Part shown: one piece after another, positions 1 to 5,747 of the stretch | Layout: the number at the start of each line of letters is the position of its first letter | Numbering within the stretch: the first letter of the stretch is position 1 | Source: Methanobacteriota archaeon | Lineage (GTDB): Archaea > Thermoplasmatota > Poseidoniia > Poseidoniales > Thalassarchaeaceae | Assembly: GCA_002683155.1 (NCBI GenBank) | Contig: NYST01000006.1 | Location: forward strand, 1-5,874 | DNA: 5,874 nucleotides | Direction: 5' to 3' | Notes under the pieces: model-generated | What the model saw: the letters and a program-made list of their open reading frames with translations, nothing else | Told to the model about the DNA's origin: nothing | The model's database searches: none | Position numbers and translations under genes: made by a program

Positions 1-866
1 GGTTTTCCAGGAGTTGGTTTGAATGGTACCTTCGTCTGTGTGCCGCAAAGGGTGCACTTTGCCGGGTGCATCTCCCTCTGGGGTCTTCCACCACCCCTTC
101 CTCTAGAAGATGGAGTGCGCTTAGCGGATTCTGGTATCTCGTGAGTCCAACCCCTCCTGTGATCGGCTACTGGAGACAAGTATGGCCTTGCCCCATCATG
201 CCCCAACATAGCCTCTGCTTCACCGGACCAGCGCTCCCCAGGACGGTTTAACTTCTGGATATCGGACCCCTTTGGTATTTCGAAGCCGTGTCCAAAGCCA
301 TTAGAAAGGGATCTGAAACCTCTGTAATCGCAGCGTGGACACTCGACGTTGAAGTCCGGAGTAGTATCACTCGCAATCAGGTCCTCCCCACAAGGTGGGC
401 AAGATGCGTAGAGGACACCAAGATCCGGATTGCCCTTTGTCGTTGCCTTGAGCATTGGATCGACATTGATTATCTTGGCACGAACGATGTCTCTCTTTCT
501 CATGGCGTCGCCGGCCGATGGAATGAATCGATCCACTATCTCGGAGACGTAAACATCCGCGAATAGTTTCAGGGCTGGAACGTCCCTGTGTCCGCCCTCG
601 TTGTTCTCAATGTGTAAAACACGGAGTTCCGCAGTCTTCTCGTTGAGTCGGTTCACCTCTCCGATTATGACATCACCAATCTTAGGGGAATTTATCTGGG
701 GTACTGATGCATCTACAGAAATAACTCCAGAGTTGCTCACAAGGTTGCCTGAAAGTACAGCCACAGGACCTCGGTCAGTCAAATGTATCCCATGGCCCAG
801 TTCTTCTCCCGGACCAACTTCAACAGAAAATCCAGGGGTAACTTGGTCACCGACCGATGCTATCAT
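1..866 (-). CDS. csl4: Exosome complex RNA-binding protein Csl4, with extra C-terminal zinc motif (3' end cut by window edge)
   Basis: Csl4 forms part of the RNA-binding cap of the archaeal exosome, which degrades and tails RNA in the cytoplasm. My translation of the minus strand gives 288 residues before the window edge. Residues 1-60 form the Csl4 N-terminal domain (VGDQV, then GPGEELGHGI). Residues about 64-150 form an S1 domain, opening GDVIIGEV and ending IVRAKIINV. A zinc ribbon follows with C156/C159 and C176/C179 (SCPPC, ECPRC). After it comes an unusual extension: a charged linker, an arginine-glycine patch (RGRGGGR, about 255-261), and a second CxxC (C271/C274) followed by VPFKPTPGK. 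This resembles the first half of a short CxxCG...VPF...CxxC zinc motif. I chose ATG at 866 because it places the VGD motif near the N-terminus, as in archaeal Csl4. A GTG at 920, overlapping the upstream stop by one base, would add 18 residues. Neither start has a clear Shine-Dalgarno. Family call is secure; the start is not. Confidence 0.87.
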   Translation of the reverse strand, partial: MIASVGDQVTPGFSVEVGPGEELGHGIHLTDRGPVAVLSGNLVSNSGVISVDASVPQINSPKIGDVIIGEVNRLNEKTAELRVLHIENNEGGHRDVPALKLFADVYVSEIVDRFIPSAGDAMRKRDIVRAKIINVDPMLKATTKGNPDLGVLYASCPPCGEDLIASDTTPDFNVECPRCDYRGFRSLSNGFGHGFEIPKGSDIQKLNRPGERWSGEAEAMLGHDGARPYLSPVADHRRGWTHEIPESAKRTPSSRGRGGGRPQREMHPAKCTLCGTQTKVPFKPTPGK

Positions 867-919
867 CGGCTCGCCGAGCCGAAGACCCCCTATGAACGGT
901 ACGGCATATGTTGGATCCA

Positions 920-1534
920 CTATTGCGGGGTTAATCGCCAAAATGCAGCTCTAGTCTTGCCCCGCTGCCTACTGTGGTGAGCATACGTCGCGGGGAGAGG
1001 GAAATCGACCTCACCGTATCTCTCCACGGACCATCCGTGCCCCTCAAACAGTGCCCCTATGTGGTTCGCTTCGGCACTGTGCATCAGGTGAGAAGGAAGC
1101 CTAGCAGACAGGATTGAGTTGAGGAATGGGCGGTCGGCCCTCGGAGACTGACGGCCCCAGGGCGGGTTGCTGATTACGACGTCGGCTGAGCCTATTTCAA
1201 TCGAATCGCCCCCAATACTAGCTTGTATCACTTCTACAGAGTCAATAAAGCCCATCTTCTCAGCATTGTACTTGGCGGTATCACAAGCCGCTTGATCGGC
1301 TTCGATAAGAATCGCCCTTTCTGCACCCAGAACCATTGCTCCTAGCCCTAGTAGCCCATTTCCTGCTCCCAAATCGGCCACGGTACATCCGACAAACAAA
1401 TCTCCGAATGCAGAAATGTCGGAAAGCCATCTGGCGGCGATTTCACCGTCAGTGCAGTACTGCTCAAGTTCGACTGAAGGGGATTGAATTTTCTCGAGTC
1501 GGGAAAGCATCATCGCAAGCCTCCTGGTTCTCAT
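920..1534 (-). CDS. METTL5-like RNA N6-adenine methyltransferase
   Basis: This is a class I SAM-dependent methyltransferase of 204 residues, the usual METTL5 length. The human member methylates one adenine of 18S rRNA, so small-subunit rRNA is the likely target here, by inference. The N-terminal helix MRTRRLAMMLSRLEK is followed by LEQYCT (23-28), the counterpart of METTL5 LEQYPT. DLGAGNG (54-60) is SAM motif I, and IEAD (77-80) holds the acidic ribose-binding position. SNPPWG (122-127) is the catalytic NPP[FYW] motif IV. The C-terminal FPLPATYAHHSRQRG matches the METTL5 F-LP--Y-FH-K region that faces substrate. ATG at 1534 was preferred over GTG at 1552 because it aligns with METTL5 N-termini; GGTGAG lies 13 nt upstream. 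The W in NPPW and the C in LEQYCT differ from the commonest residues. Csl4 follows on the same strand, so the two are probably co-transcribed. Confidence 0.87.
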   Translation of the reverse strand: MRTRRLAMMLSRLEKIQSPSVELEQYCTDGEIAARWLSDISAFGDLFVGCTVADLGAGNGLLGLGAMVLGAERAILIEADQAACDTAKYNAEKMGFIDSVEVIQASIGGDSIEIGSADVVISNPPWGRQSPRADRPFLNSILSARLPSHLMHSAEANHIGALFEGHGWSVERYGEVDFPLPATYAHHSRQRGKTRAAFWRLTPQ

Positions 1535-1630
1535 GGCCCGGGATGGGCTCACCTAAGAAAATCTGTTCCAGATTTCCGAAATGCTGATGCCATCTGAGAG
1601 TTCAAGTACTCTGGATTTCAATGCACTTGT
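1535..1630. promoter_or_regulatory. Divergent intergenic region between the METTL5-like gene and rmuC
   Basis: These 96 bp must hold promoters for both the minus-strand METTL5/Csl4 pair and the plus-strand rmuC pair. I find no convincing BRE plus TATA box in either direction. The only symmetry seen is AGAGT at 1597-1601 facing ACTCT at 1608-1612, a 5-bp inverted repeat with a 6-nt spacer, 18-34 nt before the rmuC ATG. It could be an operator half-site pair or chance. rmuC has no Shine-Dalgarno here, so its message may be leaderless. The promoter role is inferred from gene orientation, not from motifs. Confidence 0.5.
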
Positions 1631-2851
1631 ATGGCTGAGTTATCGGAGCCAATACTGAGTGTAATTGCCGCGCTGATTTCAGCAGCCGTAGTATGGAAAA
1701 TTATGTCAGAGCGAGGAGGGAGACTGGTAGAAGAAGCGAAGTCCCAGAGTGAAGTTAAGGTGGCGACTACGGAGGCCCGGCTAGAAGCCCTGATGGGGGA
1801 GAAGGATACAATGCAGAAGCAGATGCAAAATGCATTTGAGGTAGCTGCCGCCAACGCATTCAATACTGCCGTGAAGAATGCTGACGACGAAAAGGAGTCT
1901 TCTTTCAAGAAAGCGACTTCCGAATTATCCAACAGTATGGTAAAGTACATTCAAGCCATTAATGAAGCCGACAAGGCGGATTCCTTACGAATTCTGGGAT
2001 TGGAAAAGGAAATTGAAACCATGAGTAAGTTGGGAATTACTCTGGCTGATGAGACAAAGGAGCTCACACTTGCTCTTAGGGGTGACTCTCAGGCACAGGG
2101 TGCTTGGGGCGAAGTAGTCGTTGAGAATCTCCTACAAAGTATGGGTTTCGTAGAACAGCGCGACTATGTCAAACAATTTTCTGAGACTGGAGCGGATAGA
2201 AAGCGAAAGAGGGTTGACTTCGTCCTAAATCTCCCTGATAAGAGGCAAGTTGTAATTGACTCGAAGGTCTCCTTAACCGCATACACAGAATATGTTAACG
2301 CGGACAGCGAAGAAGGGTCTGTTGCTGCTATGAAAGCGCACTGCAAATCAATTCGAAAGCATGCTCAAGATCTCGCTTCAAAGAATTACCAACACATGGA
2401 GAGTATTGACACTCTGGATTTCGTCCTCATGGTAGTCCCATTGGAAAGTGCATTCATAGATGCCATGAGGGTTGATCCTGGCCTATATGAAGATCTAGTG
2501 GCGGATCGGCGGGTAAAAATAGTCAGTGGCTCATCATTAATGATTTCCCTATTGCTCATCCAGGAGCTATGGAAGAGGGAGAATCAGTCTCGAAACCAAA
2601 TGGCACTATTGGAGAGAGGAGGTCACCTTCACGATAAGATAGTCACATTCCTTGAGTCTTTTACAGCAATTGGTTTCGAACTCGGGCAGGCGAAAGCGGC
2701 ATACGATGATGCGGAGAATCAATTGACCAGAGGGACCGGCAATGTCATCAGACAAACGGAGATGCTCAGGGAACTTGGGGCTAAGGTGAAAAAGGACCTT
2801 CGAGAGAAAAGTGGAGTCAGAAAAATAGCGGAGGAGTCGGAAGAGGAGTGA
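1631..2851 (+). CDS. rmuC: RmuC family protein, predicted membrane-anchored nuclease-fold DNA recombination factor
   Basis: RmuC proteins limit inversions and rearrangements at short inverted repeats in E. coli and are predicted to carry a PD-(D/E)xK nuclease-like fold; their biochemistry is poorly known. This 406-residue protein has the standard layout. A single N-terminal membrane helix (about 7-25, LSVIAALISAAVVW) is followed by a charged, probably coiled-coil stalk (about 26-150). The RmuC core runs from about 150 to 345: GDSQAQGAWGE (151-161), DFVLNLPD (196-203), VIDSKVS (208-214), LDFVLMVVPLESAF (262-275) and SGSSLMISLL (299-308). E161, D196, D210 and K212 fit the E...D...DxK metal-site pattern. 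The tail (about 350-406) is helical, ending in an acidic EESEEE. Start: ATG at 1631 puts the membrane helix at the N-terminus; no Shine-Dalgarno precedes it. The M23 gene follows 25 bp downstream on the same strand. The family is mostly bacterial, so acquisition by transfer is plausible. Confidence 0.95.
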   Translation: MAELSEPILSVIAALISAAVVWKIMSERGGRLVEEAKSQSEVKVATTEARLEALMGEKDTMQKQMQNAFEVAAANAFNTAVKNADDEKESSFKKATSELSNSMVKYIQAINEADKADSLRILGLEKEIETMSKLGITLADETKELTLALRGDSQAQGAWGEVVVENLLQSMGFVEQRDYVKQFSETGADRKRKRVDFVLNLPDKRQVVIDSKVSLTAYTEYVNADSEEGSVAAMKAHCKSIRKHAQDLASKNYQHMESIDTLDFVLMVVPLESAFIDAMRVDPGLYEDLVADRRVKIVSGSSLMISLLLIQELWKRENQSRNQMALLERGGHLHDKIVTFLESFTAIGFELGQAKAAYDDAENQLTRGTGNVIRQTEMLRELGAKVKKDLREKSGVRKIAEESEEE

Positions 2852-2876
2852 TTTACCCCTGCTTCTTCGCAAATCC

Positions 2877-3458
2877 ATGATTGACTGGACTGCTCACGAT
2901 TTCCACCCCGTAGTACATCTGCCTGATGAATACGAAGTAAGGGACTTCACGTCGGGCGAATACTCCCCTTCGAAGTACGATTTTGACATCGGCAGATACG
3001 ATGAACTGCGCCCTGGGATGTATTCCACTGATCTCTTTGAAGGAAATCGATTCCTACACATTGGTGTCGACATTGGTGCGCCTGTAGGGACCCCATGCAT
3101 GGCTTTCGCCGACGGAGAAATCTCGCACTTCGGCTACAATCCTGCTGACGGAGATTATGGCAATGTGGTGATTACCAAGCACTTGCTTGGAGGAGTTCGA
3201 CTCTGGGCCCTATATGGGCACTTGGACGCGTCCTCGATTGCGGGAAAAAAAGTAGGCCAACCAGTCTCCGCCGGAGAAGTAATCTGTTGGATGGGCGATA
3301 AACACGAGAATGGTGGCTGGGAGCCACACCTTCACTTCCAATTGTCACTAATCGAACCCGCGACTCATGATATGCCGGGAGTGGTTGATCCCAAGTACAG
3401 AGAACAGGCACTAGAAGAGTACCCGGACCCTAGGCTAGTTCTGGGGCCGATTTACTGA
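2877..3458 (+). CDS. M23 (LytM-type) metallopeptidase-like protein, no signal peptide
   Basis: The M23 fold binds one zinc and classically cleaves peptidoglycan cross-bridges. All five active-site residues can be seen in this 193-residue protein: H61 and D65 (HIGVD), H115 (YGHL), and H151/H153 (PHLHFQ). H61, D65 and H153 should bind zinc; H115 and H151 should act in catalysis. Other family marks are GAPVGTPCMAFADG (67-80) and VGQPVSAGEVI (126-136). There is no signal peptide or membrane helix, so the protein should be cytoplasmic. From memory, the spacing and the motifs NPADGDYG, GGWEPHLHFQ, PGVV and PDPRLVLG match the M23 domain inside bacterial phosphotransferase-M23-aminotransferase (class III) fusion proteins better than wall hydrolases. 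Here it stands alone. Its substrate is unknown; archaea of this kind lack murein. No Shine-Dalgarno precedes the ATG. A weak TATA-like GATTTA at 2850-2855 might serve a leaderless transcript. The stop overlaps the end of the convergent PGI/PMI gene. Confidence 0.88.
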   Translation: MIDWTAHDFHPVVHLPDEYEVRDFTSGEYSPSKYDFDIGRYDELRPGMYSTDLFEGNRFLHIGVDIGAPVGTPCMAFADGEISHFGYNPADGDYGNVVITKHLLGGVRLWALYGHLDASSIAGKKVGQPVSAGEVICWMGDKHENGGWEPHLHFQLSLIEPATHDMPGVVDPKYREQALEEYPDPRLVLGPIY

Positions 3459-4495
3459 AGCGAGGCGAGATGTTCCTTCAACGACTCTATCGCTGGCATT
3501 TCAGATGGATCCTCCCCTCTCAAGACGGCTACTCCTATCGATATCCAATCTGTAACGTGGGCCGCATACAGGAGCCTTTCAAGCAGACTTTCTCCTTCGC
3601 ACTGGAATTTCCAAGTTGGTGTTGCCTCTATCTCCTGGATCATCCACTCGATTCTGGCACTGGTTCGAGGGTTTAGTCCATCACAAGAGAATAGCAGAAG
3701 CGCTCGATTATGAGGTTCTTTGCCGGTCCATGCGACTATCTCATTGTGATTCATCTCAGGCAGATCTGTAGAACCGGCGAACATTGCCGAGTTTTCATTC
3801 AGCTGACATGAAAAACGGTATGCTGCTGGACCTAGTGAAGTAGGGGCGACGATTCCGATTTCACTCCCAACTAAGGAGCGGGAGAGAGTCGCGGCCATTC
3901 CGGAATTGGTGCACAAGTCTGATTCTGCTGATACTTGAGAAAGTCGACCAAGCATAGCAGAAATCTCTTCAGGTTTTGGCCTTGGGAGCAGCCCTAGCCC
4001 CCAACATGCCGACAATTGAGTCCCAAAGATGTGCCCAAAGGCTGAACGAGGCATTTGTCCGGGAGGGACACGAAGAGAAACTGAATCGTCGGTTTCGGAG
4101 AGAATGCCCTCCAACTCTCCTCCAGAGCAAATTCCGACGACGGTCCCGCCTGCTGAAATAGCCTCTCTAACCCCGTCCAGGGTCTCTTCCGTATTTCCAG
4201 AATAAGAGGTCGCCAAAACGAGCCACTCTGGACCCCACCAACTAGGCAACCCATAGTCAGACCAGACAACGAATGGAAGGCCACCAGAATCATCGGAGAG
4301 GGCCTTCAGGAACAAGCCTCCTGCACCTGAACCGCCCATCCCGAGACATATGACTCCGTTCCAGTCCGAGTCTTCCACAATGCCCAAATCGGCGGACATT
4401 GAGGACTGCAGGTCGTCGACAAACTTCCTGGTGAATCCGGCCATGTCGCGAGGATCCAGTTCGGAAAGCAAATCTTCGAAATCGGGCTCGCTCAT
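3452..4495 (-). CDS. Bifunctional phosphoglucose/phosphomannose isomerase
   Basis: The enzyme interconverts glucose-6-phosphate and fructose-6-phosphate, and also mannose-6-phosphate and fructose-6-phosphate. It thus links gluconeogenesis or glycolysis to mannose-based glycan precursors in the cytoplasm. The 347-residue length is typical of the archaeal PGI/PMI family. Two SIS sugar-isomerase domains can be traced. GMGGSGAGG (52-60) and SYSGNTEETL (97-106) are the phosphosugar-binding loops. R150 in MPRSAFG is the conserved active-site arginine. E234 in LNENS is the expected base and H250 in MNHNEIVAW the ring-opening histidine. The C-terminal GVAVLRGEDPSEMPAIESLK (321-340) is the family's closing signature. 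ATG at 4495 overlaps the NMD3 stop as ATGA (4492-4495), and a strong purine-rich GGAGGGGGG stretch lies just upstream, so translation is probably coupled to NMD3. The 3' end overlaps the M23 gene by 7 bp tail to tail. Confidence 0.95.
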   Translation of the reverse strand: MSEPDFEDLLSELDPRDMAGFTRKFVDDLQSSMSADLGIVEDSDWNGVICLGMGGSGAGGLFLKALSDDSGGLPFVVWSDYGLPSWWGPEWLVLATSYSGNTEETLDGVREAISAGGTVVGICSGGELEGILSETDDSVSLRVPPGQMPRSAFGHIFGTQLSACWGLGLLPRPKPEEISAMLGRLSQVSAESDLCTNSGMAATLSRSLVGSEIGIVAPTSLGPAAYRFSCQLNENSAMFAGSTDLPEMNHNEIVAWTGKEPHNRALLLFSCDGLNPRTSARIEWMIQEIEATPTWKFQCEGESLLERLLYAAHVTDWISIGVAVLRGEDPSEMPAIESLKEHLASLQ

Positions 4496-5550
4496 TTACC
4501 CCCCTCCTTGCCGGAGACTGGTAAAGCCAGCCATCCCCCATCTATGAATCCAACACGTAAATCAATCGCCTCGCCGTCATCATCGTACGGGAGTGCGACG
4601 GTTGAGACCTTGTAGTCAGAAGGATCCATGAATTCAGCGCCAGAGCTATCTCGGTTGAGAATCTGCACATTACTCTGTTCGGCACGAGCACATACCACAC
4701 TAGAGGACTCCATGTCCCTCCATGTCGCCCCGGACCTCTCAAAACGGTCCACTTTCCTTAGAATTGGTCCATCCTTCTGCCAACTATCCACCAGCCATAT
4801 GGATTTCTTGAATCTGACCACGTCGCCGATGGAGTAAGCAGGCTTCCTATAACTTAGAGTAAGCCTCGTGACCTCCACACCCTCGTTGACCCCTACGACG
4901 GTTGAGCTCTCCTTGACCGAACCACCGAATGATCGTGTGAGTTTTCTGCCCCATGTCCTTGCGAGACTCTTGGAGCCCAGTTGGAGGTCCCAACCACCGG
5001 TTACCGGACCTTCTTTCGAGACGAAGAACATGGGATTTGGCTCCATCGAATCGAGCAACTCATCCAAGGTCGATCTGAGATCTGATAGTTCTTCTTCGTT
5101 CAGTTTCCTACCCGCGGACCTTAGTTGGACTGTTGCCTCGAAGTAATCTCCGTCCTTCCTCGTACAAGGGGTGCAGACCGCATTGCTAGTCTGCAAAAGC
5201 GTAGAGTGCGAGTCATGGAATTCATAACCATCAATCGTGCCTGAGACTTCGATATGCAATCTATTTGTCCTCTGGTCGATTTCCTGAACCGAAAAGTCGA
5301 CTGAAATCTTCTTGGCCCTCACCTCGAGAATCAGATTCTCCCTAATACGGAGATCTGCGATTCCATCTCCGCCCATAGTGGACCAACCCCCTCTGATTTC
5401 GAACGACTCACACTTTGCACAGCGCCTCTGCTGAATCGTTTCTGGCATCTTCGAGAGGGTCGTCCTCTTCCTGAGGCAGGATTCGCATAGCCTGTCTGTG
5501 GACAACGGGGGTTCTGCTCCGCATGTGATGCAAAAGGCACCTCCAGACAT
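4492..5550 (-). CDS. nmd3: NMD3 family protein, large ribosomal subunit biogenesis factor
   Basis: In eukaryotes NMD3 binds the nascent 60S subunit and carries its export adaptor function. Archaeal forms lack the export tail and probably act in 50S maturation or quality control. This 352-residue protein has the complete zinc region with four CxxC pairs: C7/C10, C22/C25, C44/C47 and C126/C129. The last sits in CTPCTRKDGDYFEATVQLR, a clear NMD3 signature. Further signatures are LGS (191-193), the arginine-rich stretch ending SFGG (207-210), and SYRKPAYSIGDVV (233-245), which opens a beta-rich SH3-like domain. I chose ATG at 5550 because it starts directly before the first zinc pair and has a near-perfect archaeal Shine-Dalgarno (GGTGATC) at 5553-5559. 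A longer start at ATG 5610 would overlap the upstream stop as ATGA, but it adds 20 residues unlike the family. PGI/PMI follows with an overlapping start. Confidence 0.95.
   Translation of the reverse strand: MSGGAFCITCGAEPPLSTDRLCESCLRKRTTLSKMPETIQQRRCAKCESFEIRGGWSTMGGDGIADLRIRENLILEVRAKKISVDFSVQEIDQRTNRLHIEVSGTIDGYEFHDSHSTLLQTSNAVCTPCTRKDGDYFEATVQLRSAGRKLNEEELSDLRSTLDELLDSMEPNPMFFVSKEGPVTGGWDLQLGSKSLARTWGRKLTRSFGGSVKESSTVVGVNEGVEVTRLTLSYRKPAYSIGDVVRFKKSIWLVDSWQKDGPILRKVDRFERSGATWRDMESSSVVCARAEQSNVQILNRDSSGAEFMDPSDYKVSTVALPYDDDGEAIDLRVGFIDGGWLALPVSGKEGGK
4499..4507 (-). promoter_or_regulatory. Shine-Dalgarno site for PGI/PMI, inside the end of NMD3
   Basis: On the minus strand GGAGGGGGG precedes the ATG at 4495 by three bases counted from its end, with GGAGG itself 7 nt away. 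It encodes the last Gly-Gly codons of NMD3, so the two genes share these bases. Its strength, together with the ATGA overlap, supports the chosen start and coupled translation. Confidence 0.65.
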
Positions 5551-5552
5551 AA

Positions 5553-5559
5553 GATCACC
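5553..5559 (-). promoter_or_regulatory. Shine-Dalgarno site that sets the NMD3 start
   Basis: GGTGATC on the minus strand lies 2 nt before the ATG at 5550 (the GGTGA core ends 4 nt before it). It is complementary to the GATCACC near the archaeal 16S rRNA 3' end. This favours the 5550 start over the longer frame beginning at 5610, which has only a weak GAAAG before it. Confidence 0.7.
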
Positions 5560-5606
5560 AGTTCCCCGCCAAGCCGCCCCGTTAGAAGGCTTCCGAGAAC
5601 ATGGGG

Positions 5607-5747
5607 TCATCTTTCAGCATCTTGGAAGGTTTTCTCGTCGATCTTTCTCTTGAGGGCGAAGAGTTGTGAAATCCTGCTAAAGGAATAGTAGCCCAAGATG
5701 ATAGCCAACAGTGCATAGGTGACTATGGCAGCTGTTTCTCCGGTCAA
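5607..5747 (-). CDS. 46-aa single-pass membrane miniprotein, TTG start (hypothetical)
   Basis: I do not recognise this protein. The frame runs TTG at 5747 to TGA at 5607-5609 and encodes 46 residues. A hydrophobic helix at about 6-23 (AAIVTYALLAIILGYYSF) is followed by a basic-then-mixed helix (RISQLFALKRKIDEKTFQDAER), suggesting a one-pass membrane anchor with a cytoplasmic tail. TTG is the only usable start, since a TGA lies six codons upstream in frame. Support for it is good: GGGGGAGAT (5751-5759), 7 of 9 bases matching GGAGGTGAT, sits just upstream. The start overlaps the preceding miniprotein's TGA as TTGA. Its own TGA overlaps a possible ATG at 5610 for a longer NMD3 frame. Position and packing suggest it is co-transcribed with NMD3. 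Against it are its short length and rare start codon. Confidence 0.55.
   Translation of the reverse strand: MTGETAAIVTYALLAIILGYYSFSRISQLFALKRKIDEKTFQDAER

Noticed and set aside
66..980. Several plus-strand open frames (66-251, 288-566, 601-954, 783-980)
   Set aside because: They are antisense to the continuous csl4 frame, have no recognisable domains or ribosome sites, and their composition is what a reverse reading of that gene would give.
1621..1638. Five-codon frame ATG...TGA overlapping the rmuC start
   Set aside because: It could act as a leader peptide, but it has no Shine-Dalgarno and is short enough to occur by chance.
1618..1950. Minus-strand open frame with hydrophobic and cysteine-rich stretches
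   Set aside because: It is fully antisense to the N-terminal membrane and coiled-coil region of rmuC. Its hydrophobic look is explained by the opposite-strand codons.
2606..2878. Minus-strand open frame across the rmuC end
   Set aside because: It lies antisense to conserved RmuC codons and shows no family features.
2877..3458. M23 protein as a phage endolysin or a sign of a prophage
   Set aside because: No phage genes, integrase or attachment repeats are near it, and the motif pattern fits a cytoplasmic M23 subfamily better than lysins.
3994..4541. Minus-strand open frames at 3994-4293 and 4290-4541 in another frame
   Set aside because: They sit within PGI/PMI and the NMD3 end on the same strand in a shifted frame; PGI/PMI has every expected motif uninterrupted, so no frameshift needs invoking.
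5331..5558. 75-residue minus-strand frame inside the NMD3 N-terminal region
   Set aside because: It is a shifted-frame reading of the NMD3 zinc region, whose real frame carries the CxxC pairs.
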